This document shows positions 1 through 8,711 of a stretch of DNA of 64,000 bases, piece after piece. This DNA comes from Brevibacterium moorei (lineage in GTDB: Bacteria > Actinomycetota > Actinomycetes > Actinomycetales > Brevibacteriaceae), in NCBI RefSeq assembly GCF_024580735.1, contig NZ_JANIJX010000018.1, forward strand, positions 23,129 to 87,128, written 5' to 3'. Numbering within the stretch: the stretch's first letter is position 1; each line of letters starts with the position of its first letter. The position numbers were made by a program, and so were the translations under genes. A model generated the notes under the pieces. The model made no database searches. It worked only from the letters and a program-made list of their open reading frames with translations, and was not told the origin of the DNA.

Positions 1-12
1 AGCGGAAGTCGC

Positions 13-1803
13 CTACCTCCCCACCAACCCCGCATAAATCCCCGCATACTTCCGTCCATTGGCTGACCAAGTCCTACCCCTGGCTGCAACACGTGAAGCA
101 GCGGACAAAGAAGCCGCCAACTCGGGGTCTTCGGCGATGCGTTGGAAGGCATCCGCAAAGGCCACTGGGTCCTCCGCCGGAACGGCCAGACCCTGCCCCT
201 CGTCGCTGCCGATCTCACACAGTGCTGGCAGATTGGAGACGACAAGCGGCAGCCCCAGAGCCATCGCTTGCAGGCCCTTGATGGGGGTGACTGCGCGGGT
301 GACTGCGGTGTCGCGCCGCGGGATCGTCATGATGTCCAGCGCGTTGTACCAGTCCGTCGTCTCGGCCTGAGACACTCGGCCTGGCATGACTACACGGTCG
401 GCGATCCCCAGGTCGGCGGCCAGTGCAGTCAGGTCTGCACGCGATACACCATCGCCCACCAGCGCGCAGCGGACGTCTACACCTCTGGACTTGAGCTCGG
501 CGACGGCGCGCAGCAAGGTGTCGAAACCCTCGTAGTCCAGCAAGGACGACACAGAGCCGACCCAGAACCCGTCCACCGGCAGCTTCAGACGTTTACGGGC
601 TGCAACCGGATCGCGGGGCACATCCAAAAGGTCATCGGCTACGGCATTCGCAACGACGTGGATCTTCTCTGCGGAAATGCCGCGTTCGATCATCGAATCC
701 CGTTGCACATTGGAAAGCACGACCAAGGCGTCGGCGGCGTGGGCCATCTCGGTTTCGCGGTCGCGCATCAGGTGGAACCGCTGGGACGCCTGTGCCCGGT
801 CCTGGAGTGACCGAGGCTGTCTGGCCACCCAGGACTTCTCCAGTTCGCCGCGCATTTCGTAGACCCACGGGATGCCGAGCTCCTTGGATATCGCCTGCGC
901 CACCAACGCGTTGTGGTAGTTAGTAGTCGCATGGAGCACCTGTGGGTGCCAATCGGAGGCTAGATCGACGGTCATTTGCACCTGCCGGACCAGTCGCTCC
1001 TCCATGGTGCGCGGCATCCGCTTGGGGAAGAGCCGTTGATAGGAGACGCCATCGTGTACCTCTGTGGCGCCGGCCCAGGGGAGTCCGACGGTGACCGGGT
1101 ATGCCAGACGGGTAACCGCTGTGATCTCCAACCCGGCGGACTGCTGAGCCTTGAGGACCGAATGTGTGCGGATGGAGTACCCGGAGGACGTCCAGGGCAG
1201 TGAGTTCGTCACGATGTGCATGGCCCTGATCGCCGACGCAGATTCCACCACGGGCTCAGCCATTTTGGCAAAACTTGTGTCGCCATAGTGAACGGTGGGA
1301 ACACGGAGTTCATATCCGGGCTGCAGAAGTTGGAGTTCCGAGGCCAGACGTGCATGGCGTCCGGGGTCGGGTTCGGCCAACTCGACGGCCTCGTCGGCAT
1401 CGCCGAGTTCCCACCGTTGGTGCGCTAGGGCTTGCGGTGAGGCTCCCTCGGTTCGGATGGGGAATCCCAGCTGAACTCGGATGGAGTCCTGAATATGTCC
1501 CGAAGCGTTCGGCGACTGCGCCAGTTCGTCTTCCAGCTGGGCCCGCCGGTCGAGCATGAGAAGCCAGAGGGAACGGAGAGTCCGGCCTTCTCCTGCGGGC
1601 TCGGGTAGGCGTCCCAGTAGATCGCGGACCGAATGCGGGGTGCGGCGCACGGCTTGGACGGCGAACAGCATGGGATCTTCTCGGATCAGCCGTCCTACAG
1701 CGGAGGCGATCAGTGGAGTCAGCCGCGCAAGGTTGGCGCCACGGCCCAGGGCAGTGCGGCGCCAGGAAGCAGGTCGTTGGTCGGAAGAATGAGGGTCCTG
1801 CAT
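13..1803 (-). CDS. GT4-type (GT-B fold) glycosyltransferase
   Basis: 596-residue protein with a GT-B layout, likely transferring a sugar from a nucleotide donor to a surface glycan on the cytoplasmic side. The first 180 residues or so are helical and match no family I recognise. The acceptor half follows (YEMRGELEKSWV), then a hinge segment (DALVVLSNVQRDSM, HVVANAV) and the donor half (WVGSVSSLLDYEGFDTLL, CALVGDG). The C-terminal donor-site motif reads TPIKGLQAMALGLPLVVSN. GT4 enzymes normally carry Glu in an E-x7-E motif at this point; here the first position is Gln. The ATG at 1803 opens a gene divergent from the next one. No signal peptide or transmembrane segment is seen. Acceptor and donor cannot be read from sequence; membership of the wall-glycan locus is inferred from neighbours. 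Confidence 0.8.
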   Translation of the reverse strand: MQDPHSSDQRPASWRRTALGRGANLARLTPLIASAVGRLIREDPMLFAVQAVRRTPHSVRDLLGRLPEPAGEGRTLRSLWLLMLDRRAQLEDELAQSPNASGHIQDSIRVQLGFPIRTEGASPQALAHQRWELGDADEAVELAEPDPGRHARLASELQLLQPGYELRVPTVHYGDTSFAKMAEPVVESASAIRAMHIVTNSLPWTSSGYSIRTHSVLKAQQSAGLEITAVTRLAYPVTVGLPWAGATEVHDGVSYQRLFPKRMPRTMEERLVRQVQMTVDLASDWHPQVLHATTNYHNALVAQAISKELGIPWVYEMRGELEKSWVARQPRSLQDRAQASQRFHLMRDRETEMAHAADALVVLSNVQRDSMIERGISAEKIHVVANAVADDLLDVPRDPVAARKRLKLPVDGFWVGSVSSLLDYEGFDTLLRAVAELKSRGVDVRCALVGDGVSRADLTALAADLGIADRVVMPGRVSQAETTDWYNALDIMTIPRRDTAVTRAVTPIKGLQAMALGLPLVVSNLPALCEIGSDEGQGLAVPAEDPVAFADAFQRIAEDPELAASLSAASRVAARGRTWSANGRKYAGIYAGLVGR

Positions 1804-2030
1804 AATGCGGATGCAACTTTCACGGTGAGCCGGTGCGGGCGTGGCTACTCTATAGCATTGTGTTCAGCTCACACCCTGGCCGCTCTCAAGAAGCACTGAG
1901 ACTGTATCCCCATTTCTGGGAGTTAAATGCGTGTTACGTATTCTGCGTGTTAACGTCTTAGCTATCTGTGAGTAGTGTCCCGGGGACGGTCTGAGCCCGT
2001 GTAGGTGACCGAAGCGAAGGGAAAGTTTCT
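1804..2030. promoter_or_regulatory. Divergent intergenic region, glycan locus
   Basis: This 227-base divergent spacer is AT-richer than the flanking genes and must hold promoters for both the GT4 gene (leftward) and the CgeB-like gene (rightward). A TATAGAG-like hexamer is visible on the minus strand near 1848-1854. A purine-rich Shine-Dalgarno stretch (GAAGGGAAAG, about 2015-2024) precedes the rightward GTG start. I see no convincing operator palindrome and no RNA gene. Confidence 0.4.
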
Positions 2031-3950
2031 GTGCCGGAACGATCGAGCGGGCCATTGTGGCGCCGGCGCCTGTACCACTTGCGACATGGCGGCCTGGCGC
2101 AACTACGTGAGTTCGAACGCCGTCGCAGGGCACAGGGCAGCAGAGGAATCAAGGTTCCCATGGCACCGCCCACCGCTACTCTTCTTGGTCGCCCGGGCGA
2201 GGACCATCCTTTCCCCCACTGGGACCTTCCGGATCCTGCGACTTGGCACGGGCGTCGCGATGTGAAGGTCGGAATCATCGCAGACTCCTTCACTCTGTTG
2301 GCCTTCGACTACGAGTGGGACCAGATCCGCCTTCTACCGGACCAGTGGCGCGACCAGCTCGAGCAGAACCCCTTGGACCTGTTGTTCGTCGAATCAGCCT
2401 GGCACGGCAACGACGACGCCTGGCAGTACCAACTCACCGGACCACACGCACCATCCGACACCCTCAAGTCTCTAGTCGAGCACTGTCGTGAACACGGTAT
2501 CCCCACGGTCTTCTGGAATAAGGAGGACCCTGTCCACTTCGAGGACTTCCTCGACACTGCTCAGCTGTTCGATTGGGTGTACACAACCGAAGGCGAACGT
2601 CTCCCCGACTATCGGCGTGAACTCGGCCACGACAATGTGGGACTGCTGCCCTTTGCCGCCCAGCCTGCGATCCACAATCCGGTCCGGCCCAAGGGCTGGA
2701 CAACCGATGGCCTACGCGATGTCGCCTTCGCCGGTACATACTTCCGCGATCGTTACCCGGAACGCCGGGCTCAAATGGAAGTCCTGCTGGGCGGTTCCCT
2801 GGATGCGGACAAATGGATGAATACCGGGTTGGAGATCTTCTCCCGGTTCGAACAGGTCGACGAGCGCTATGGCTTTCCCACCCCATATGACAAGCGCGTG
2901 GTCGGGGGCCTGTCCTATGAGGAAATGCTGACGGCGAACCGGTGCTACAGGGTTTTCCTCAACGTCAATTCGATCCCGGACAGCCAGACGATGTGTGCCC
3001 GCCGCATCTTCGAGATCACGGCCTGCGGCACCCCGGTGCTCAGCGCGCCCAGCCCGGCAATCGACACGTTCTTCCCTGCCGGCCAAGTCGCTCAGGCGGG
3101 GGATAGGTACCAGGCCCGGAACTGGGTTCGCGCGCTGACCGGATCGGCCGAACTGCGCGAACACATGACCCACTTGGCCCAACGGACCATTTGGAAGTCG
3201 CATACGTACAGCCAACGGGTCGACACGGTCCTTGAAGACATCGGCCTGGGCGGCCGGAATCGTGCTGCTACGACGGTGACTGCCATGGTGTCGACGAACC
3301 GTCCACACCAGTTGCAGCACGTGATCGCTCAGCTGGCGGCCCAGCAGGACGTGGACCTGGAGGTTTTGATCCTGACCCACGGATTCACTCCCACTGCAGA
3401 CGACCGTGATTACGCCCGGAAGCAGGGTTTGGACGTGCGCTGGCTCGAAGGAGACTCCGAACTGAGCCTGGGGGAGTGCTACAACACTCTGGTCCAGGCC
3501 GCCACAGGCGATGCCATTGCGAAGATCGACGATGACGACCTGTACGGACCCCACTACCTTTTCGACCAGCTCAAGGCGATGGAATACACCGGCGCCGAGG
3601 TCGTGGGCAAGGCTGCGCACTACGTTCACCTGGGTGCCGGTGACATGACGTGCCTGCGCTTCCCCAAGCAGGAACTGTCCTTCCAGCATTTCATCGCCGG
3701 CCCCACCATCATGGCGAAGGCGCAGACAATGCGCGACATCCCCTTCGCAGCCCGAACGAAAGGCGAGGACTCCCAGTTCCTGCGCGACGTCTTGGATGCA
3801 GGCGGGCGGATCTTCTCCACAGACCGTTACGGCTATATCCAGCAAAGATCCAATACCGAGGATCACACCTGGGGGATCCTGGACGAGGAGATCCTGGCCA
3901 ACGGGCCCGTGGTGGTGTACGGAGAGGCGCGAAAGCATGTCCTCATCTGA
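2031..3950 (+). CDS. Two-domain glycosyltransferase (CgeB/DUF3880-like plus GT2-like)
   Basis: 639 residues in two parts. Residues about 85-400 resemble the CgeB/spore-maturation type GT-B glycosyltransferases (VKVGIIADSFTLLAF at the start, then RIFEITACGTPVLSAPSPAID typical of the donor-site end). Residues about 415-639 are a GT-A/GT2-like domain with an acidic metal site (AKIDDDDLYGPHY) and a late FAARTKGEDSQF segment that could carry the catalytic acid. Such fusions occur in capsule or teichoic-acid loci and can add two residues in sequence. The GTG at 2031 is preferred because GAAGGGAAAG lies 6-7 bases upstream. The 3' end overlaps the next gene by 14 bases, so the two are translationally linked. 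Substrates are unknown. Confidence 0.75.
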   Translation: MPERSSGPLWRRRLYHLRHGGLAQLREFERRRRAQGSRGIKVPMAPPTATLLGRPGEDHPFPHWDLPDPATWHGRRDVKVGIIADSFTLLAFDYEWDQIRLLPDQWRDQLEQNPLDLLFVESAWHGNDDAWQYQLTGPHAPSDTLKSLVEHCREHGIPTVFWNKEDPVHFEDFLDTAQLFDWVYTTEGERLPDYRRELGHDNVGLLPFAAQPAIHNPVRPKGWTTDGLRDVAFAGTYFRDRYPERRAQMEVLLGGSLDADKWMNTGLEIFSRFEQVDERYGFPTPYDKRVVGGLSYEEMLTANRCYRVFLNVNSIPDSQTMCARRIFEITACGTPVLSAPSPAIDTFFPAGQVAQAGDRYQARNWVRALTGSAELREHMTHLAQRTIWKSHTYSQRVDTVLEDIGLGGRNRAATTVTAMVSTNRPHQLQHVIAQLAAQQDVDLEVLILTHGFTPTADDRDYARKQGLDVRWLEGDSELSLGECYNTLVQAATGDAIAKIDDDDLYGPHYLFDQLKAMEYTGAEVVGKAAHYVHLGAGDMTCLRFPKQELSFQHFIAGPTIMAKAQTMRDIPFAARTKGEDSQFLRDVLDAGGRIFSTDRYGYIQQRSNTEDHTWGILDEEILANGPVVVYGEARKHVLI

Positions 3951-6900
3951 GAAAAGGAGTCTGCGCCAGCGCGCAGCCGGACTGCTCCGCAGGGCACAGC
4001 GCCCTGAACTCAGTGTGGTCATTCCGTGTCTGAACGCCCGCGACTTCATCGAGGCCTCTGTGCGCAGCGTCTTGAACCAGTCAATGCGCGACCTCGAGGT
4101 CATCGTCGTCGACGATGGATCTGACGACGGTTCGCAGGACATCGTGACTGCCCTGGCAGCCCGTGATAGGCGCGTCCGCCTGGTCGAGTCGCGGGCCGGT
4201 GACACCCATGGAGCCGGCGCCGCCCGCAATCGGGGGGTCGACATCGCCCGAGGCCATTACCTGGCTTTCGTCGATGCGGACGACAAAGTGCTGCCCGGCG
4301 CCTACCGGGCATTGCTGGACAGTTTGAAGAAGTCCGGGTCGTCGTTTGCCATCGGCGGGTACCGCCGGCATGGCAAAGCAGGGAACAGTCGGCCGAAGGT
4401 CGTGGCGCGGGTGCACCGCGAACAGCGGACCGGGACGACCATTAACGCATTCCCCGAACTCTTAGACGAACCGGTTCTGTGGAATCGGATCTTCGACATG
4501 CGGTTCTGGCGCAAGCAAGTCGGCAGAATCCCCGAAGACGTCAACTACGAAGACCAGGAACCCTGTTTGCGGGCTGCACTGCAGGCCGGTTCCATCGACG
4601 TGCTTACAACCGACGTGTATTCGTGGCGGTTGGCCGATGGACGGCAGTCGCGCTCGCAGTCGAAGGCGCAACTGGATGATCTGCACGACCGCATGACGAT
4701 CATCGACCGGATGAGCAGGATGGTTGATGGCTCGAGTGTGGATTCGGGCGTGCGCCTGCGCCTGCTGATTAACTGGCTGGGCCGCGATTTGGTCATGTAC
4801 GCCAAGGAAGTCCCGAACACCGACGAAGCGGCATACGAACCGGATCTGCGCACCTGTGCTGCGAAGGTGGCCGCCACCGCTGAAAAGTGGGGGTTGGCGG
4901 ATTCCTGGTGGGCCGAGGTCCCGTTCCAGGACCGGTTGATCGCGTGGGAGTTGATCAACGGGACTCCGGAGGATCTGGAAGAGGTCATCGGCTCACAGCT
5001 CGAGGACACGACCGCGGTCCCGATTGTGATGGAGTCTGGCCGTCTGCTTGCCAATCCACCCATGCTGGGGCGAATCGCTCCCGTCCCCGAAACGCTACGG
5101 ACCCTGGGCACAATCGACCTTTCGCTGCAGTGCGCTACTGAGACGGTGACGTGGCTGGGACCTGACCGGGTCGTGGTAGCCGGCGACGCGCACGTTCCCG
5201 GATTACCTGCTGAGCTGAGAAAACCGCTGCAGTTCGACCTGGTCTGTTCCGACGGTTTAGCGCGGCCAATTGACCAGGTTGTGGTGGGCCCCGCTCCCGA
5301 CGCGAATTTCCGGGCCAACGACCCGTGGACCGACTATTCTGACACCGGCTTCGAGGCCACCGCCACACTGCCGGCCGAAACAGTCAGGCTGCGGGTGAGT
5401 ACCCAGGTCGGCCAGCATACGGTTGAGGCGCTCCTAGCGATGCCGCCAGGACCGGTGACGAACCGAATCGGACCGTGCCCTCCGGCCGGGGAAGAACAGC
5501 GTCTGGTGTTCGCAGCCGGCGCCGACGGCAGCTTGGAGTTCCGGCCGGGAGCCGGGTCGCCCTTCCGCGTGGTCGAGGCCACGTCTGCGGGTACGAAGCT
5601 TACGTTGCAGATCGCCTGTGCGAGCCTGGGAACCGGTAACCGGATAGACCGGGTGGCGTTACTGCCGTTGAAGGCCGGGGCGGATGCTATAGACGGCAGC
5701 GGAGACACGAAGTCCGTCGGCGATACAGCGGAAGTCACCGTCGTCTTCGACCTTGTCGAGCTGAGGGAGGCCGAACGGCAATACCGGCTGATCGTCGAAT
5801 CCTCCGGTGAAACAACACCGGTGCTGTGGGACGCACCAGCAGATGCCGGTGATACTGCTGCGGTGAGAGTACGCCCTATGGCAGACGGCACTGCCTTGGT
5901 CGAACAGCGCAAGTTCCGGGTTTCGGTGTGCCAGGTGTCCATCGAGGAGCACTTGCTTCAGTTGGACGGAACGATAGATCCGCAGGGGCCTGTTCCGGTG
6001 ATCTGGCTGGTATCGTCGGGCACCGCATACCGGGCTGAGGTGACCGACGGTGGTACTTCCGGTACTTGGCATGCGTCCGTGGACGTGGGCGATGCTGCGT
6101 TGCCGTCCGGCGGATATTTCGTTCGCTGGTCTGTGTCTGACACTGAGGAACCAGAAGGCTGGTGCCGACCCGCCGATGTGATGAATGGACCGGAGACCTA
6201 TCTGGAGGGCCCGGTTCGCAGTGTGCGGGTTGCCCCACGCGGCAATGAGACGTTGGGTCTGACCGTGGGTGTGCCACTGGACAGGGAAGAACGGACACGG
6301 TTTGGACGACAGCAGTTCATAGACGCCCCGCCAACCACCCTGCAACAGGGGATCGTCTTCGAGACCTACAGTGGCAAGACGACAGGTGACAACCCGCGAG
6401 CGATCTTCGACTACCTACAGGATGAGGGCCTCGATGTGCCCATGTGGTGGTCCGTCATCGACGGTACGGTACCGGTTCCGGTAGGTGGGCAACGGCTGGT
6501 GATCGGTACCCGCGAATGGGCTGAGGTCACGCGTTCGGCTCGAGTCCTGGTTACGAACAATAACTTTCCGCAGTGGTTCCAGAAGCAGAAGGGGCAGTAC
6601 TTCCTCCAGACCTGGCACGGCACGCCGATCAAGCGGCTGTTGTTCGACGCACCCAAGGCATTCATCCCGTTGACGTATAGGCGTCTCATGACGCGCCAGG
6701 TTGCCCAGTGGGACCTGCTCTTGGCCCAGTCGGAAGATGCGGAGAAGAACCTGAGGTCGTCTACGGGCTACACCGGTGAGGTCTACGTCGGTGAGCAGCC
6801 GCGTAACGTTCGCCTACTGGCCGGCCCCGAGCGCGGCGCCGAGGTGAGGAAAGAACTCGGCATCGGACTCAATGAACGAGTTATTCTCTACGCGCCGACA

Positions 6901-7401
6901 TGGAGAGAGGCTGCACGGCATGGGGTGAGTGAAGGTGAGTCTCCATTTCTAGATTGCGAGTGGCTAGCAGAGGCCAGCAAATGTACGGTGCTAGTCCGCA
7001 GCCATCACATGAACTCGTTCCATGCCCTGGGTGAGGACGTTATCGACGTAACGGATTTCCCTGACGTAGAGGACCTCATGCTTGCATCCGATGCCCTTGT
7101 CTCCGACTACTCGAGCATCGTTTACGATTGGGCAGCCCTAGGTCGTCCTTCTTTTCTCTATACACCGGATATCGAATCGTATGGCAGTGCCGAACGAGGC
7201 TTCTATAATGAGTGGCCGGACTCTTCTTACTCCCTGCAGGCCACTAGCCGGTCCAGCCTTCTGGATGGGTTGTCCACGAAGGCGGCCAGGAAGCCCGAGC
7301 CCCTATGTTCCAATGAGGCATCATTAGGGGACATACGTGAGAGCATCAGTAGTCTGTGCTACACAGTGACCTTGAATGCGATGTCTGTAACGCACCGATA
7401 G
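3937..7401 (+). CDS. GT2 glycosyltransferase fused to TagF-type glycerophosphotransferase
   Basis: 1154-residue fusion. Residues about 23-330 are a GT2 domain (PELSVVIPCLNARDF, VVDDGSDDGS, and the metal site FVDADD). A long beta-rich middle region (about 450-790) has no family I recognise. Residues about 800-1120 match CDP-glycerol:poly(glycerophosphate) glycerophosphotransferases: GIVFETYSGK, VTNNNFPQWF, QTWHGTPIKR, ILYAPTWRE, VRSHHMNS, and SDYSSIVYDW, with the conserved His-containing motifs intact. It probably builds a wall teichoic-acid-like polymer of sugar and polyol phosphate. The start at 3937 has GGAGAGG upstream and lies inside the previous gene. A second protein of the same design is encoded at 8712-12431. 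The polyol (glycerol or another) is not determinable. Confidence 0.85.
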   Translation: MSSSEKRSLRQRAAGLLRRAQRPELSVVIPCLNARDFIEASVRSVLNQSMRDLEVIVVDDGSDDGSQDIVTALAARDRRVRLVESRAGDTHGAGAARNRGVDIARGHYLAFVDADDKVLPGAYRALLDSLKKSGSSFAIGGYRRHGKAGNSRPKVVARVHREQRTGTTINAFPELLDEPVLWNRIFDMRFWRKQVGRIPEDVNYEDQEPCLRAALQAGSIDVLTTDVYSWRLADGRQSRSQSKAQLDDLHDRMTIIDRMSRMVDGSSVDSGVRLRLLINWLGRDLVMYAKEVPNTDEAAYEPDLRTCAAKVAATAEKWGLADSWWAEVPFQDRLIAWELINGTPEDLEEVIGSQLEDTTAVPIVMESGRLLANPPMLGRIAPVPETLRTLGTIDLSLQCATETVTWLGPDRVVVAGDAHVPGLPAELRKPLQFDLVCSDGLARPIDQVVVGPAPDANFRANDPWTDYSDTGFEATATLPAETVRLRVSTQVGQHTVEALLAMPPGPVTNRIGPCPPAGEEQRLVFAAGADGSLEFRPGAGSPFRVVEATSAGTKLTLQIACASLGTGNRIDRVALLPLKAGADAIDGSGDTKSVGDTAEVTVVFDLVELREAERQYRLIVESSGETTPVLWDAPADAGDTAAVRVRPMADGTALVEQRKFRVSVCQVSIEEHLLQLDGTIDPQGPVPVIWLVSSGTAYRAEVTDGGTSGTWHASVDVGDAALPSGGYFVRWSVSDTEEPEGWCRPADVMNGPETYLEGPVRSVRVAPRGNETLGLTVGVPLDREERTRFGRQQFIDAPPTTLQQGIVFETYSGKTTGDNPRAIFDYLQDEGLDVPMWWSVIDGTVPVPVGGQRLVIGTREWAEVTRSARVLVTNNNFPQWFQKQKGQYFLQTWHGTPIKRLLFDAPKAFIPLTYRRLMTRQVAQWDLLLAQSEDAEKNLRSSTGYTGEVYVGEQPRNVRLLAGPERGAEVRKELGIGLNERVILYAPTWREAARHGVSEGESPFLDCEWLAEASKCTVLVRSHHMNSFHALGEDVIDVTDFPDVEDLMLASDALVSDYSSIVYDWAALGRPSFLYTPDIESYGSAERGFYNEWPDSSYSLQATSRSSLLDGLSTKAARKPEPLCSNEASLGDIRESISSLCYTVTLNAMSVTHR

Positions 7402-7569
7402 GAGGAAACACATCCCCCGGGGACTGCGGCCAGCCCTACGTATTCTTGAATCAGGCCTGACCTGCGCGCCAAGCGGCTAAGGTCTTATTGATTAGACGGC
7501 GATCACAATCTCCATATAATCAAAAGGGCGACCACTTGTGAGTCAACAATCAAACACTCAAAATATTGA
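7402..7569. other. Convergent spacer at the GC transition
   Basis: A 168-base gap between two convergent genes. Base composition drops sharply here (for example the AT-rich stretch around 7510-7570). No convincing terminator hairpin, repeat or attachment site is visible. It marks the left edge of the AT-rich cassette. Confidence 0.4.
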
Positions 7570-8541
7570 CTACTTTAAACGCAACTCTGGGTGTAAATTC
7601 GCGAACTTGTGTAAGGTGAAGCCTCTGGTAAGAGAAGAGTGGAGCTCGACCGCGAGTTGAATGTAAGCAGTTCCAAGATCTAGACCGCGATCTTTAGCCA
7701 GAGCTCGAGTCCGGTCCGGAGTTGCCGGGTCTTCAGATAGCAGCTCACTGGTCGTAACCCAGGACGGATCTGCCCTCATATGTTCATTCAATAGCCGTCC
7801 TATAACCGTATTAGATGCAAGGATCTTGGATCGCTCCATGGCGCCGTAGGTCTTAAAGAACATCTTATTGTACAGTTGGATGACTACAGTCCTGTCATCC
7901 AAGAGAGAAGCCGGGTCAGAATCTTCGATAAATTTTCCGGTTTCTGTATAATGCGTCGGTGCACAAATACGGCGATCGATTTGTGTATAATCAATCTTTC
8001 TGGCGAGAGGCCAAAGTAGATCGTACCCGATGCCGGCCCATCGCTGACTTAAGTCGCCGTTCAATCGCTCCTCGATAGCCTCACGCCAGGCGACAATTAA
8101 AGGGTGATGGGGAACTGCCGCAATCAAACCAATACTTGGTTCCAGTGGCTTCCATCCATAGAAGACTGCACCTGTATCGAAAAGCAAGTCAAATATCAGC
8201 CTAATTGGTCGTATGGCGATGGAATCAATATCCATCCACATTCCGCCATTTTCAGCAAGAACCGCGGCTCTAATATAGTCCGCCTTGTGTGCAACCTGCG
8301 GAATAAGTTCAAAATCCTCACGGAGAGAAGGGACATAATCTCTGACATTCTCAGGAGTGAGCAACACTACATTTAGCGACTGAGAATGAGCGCAAATTGT
8401 TTCATAGCAAAGACGAATATAGTCCGGCATCTTATCGGAGTACACGTTCTCCCAGTACATCCAAATGGTTCGGGGAGTACCCGGGGAAGCCTTATACGAC
8501 TGAGAAGTCACGGCCAGTCTAGATGTATTTTCTAATTCCAC
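7570..8541 (-). CDS. DXD-containing sugar transferase, capsular polysaccharide type
   Basis: 323 residues resembling the Gly_transf_sug/Caps_synth group of GT-A enzymes. The opening PRTIWMYWENV and the core KADYIRAAVLAENGGMWMDIDS are characteristic; MDIDS supplies the DXD metal-nucleotide site. It likely transfers a hexose to a surface polysaccharide. The gene is read from the ATG at 8541, and its GC content is clearly below that of the surrounding genes (27 of 60 bases are G or C in the line starting at 8221). That points to recent acquisition along with the next gene. It is separated from the upstream gene on the same strand by 170 bases, so it may have its own promoter. Confidence 0.8.
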   Translation of the reverse strand: MELENTSRLAVTSQSYKASPGTPRTIWMYWENVYSDKMPDYIRLCYETICAHSQSLNVVLLTPENVRDYVPSLREDFELIPQVAHKADYIRAAVLAENGGMWMDIDSIAIRPIRLIFDLLFDTGAVFYGWKPLEPSIGLIAAVPHHPLIVAWREAIEERLNGDLSQRWAGIGYDLLWPLARKIDYTQIDRRICAPTHYTETGKFIEDSDPASLLDDRTVVIQLYNKMFFKTYGAMERSKILASNTVIGRLLNEHMRADPSWVTTSELLSEDPATPDRTRALAKDRGLDLGTAYIQLAVELHSSLTRGFTLHKFANLHPELRLK

Positions 8542-8711
8542 TTTAAACTCCAGCTTACTAGATTTGGTGCCCGGTCTTTATGACCTAAAAGTCACAACAC
8601 CTACTACTATACTACACTAAATACGTGACACTGCCTAGACAAGAATGAAAAGGTGGCGGTTTTCACCCTGTCCAACCGGAAAGTATACTGTCAAGATTTG
8701 GGAGACGTACA
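8542..8711. promoter_or_regulatory. AT-rich spacer, probable promoter for the DXD transferase
   Basis: A 170-base AT-rich gap upstream of the leftward DXD transferase. Several TA-rich hexamers occur around 8580-8630, any of which could serve as a minus-strand -10. No strong hairpin is seen, so whether transcription from the upstream gene stops here is unclear. Confidence 0.3.

Noticed and set aside
2712..4244. Minus-strand ORF of 510 codons
   Set aside because: Spans the junction of two real plus-strand glycosyltransferase genes and has no family features.
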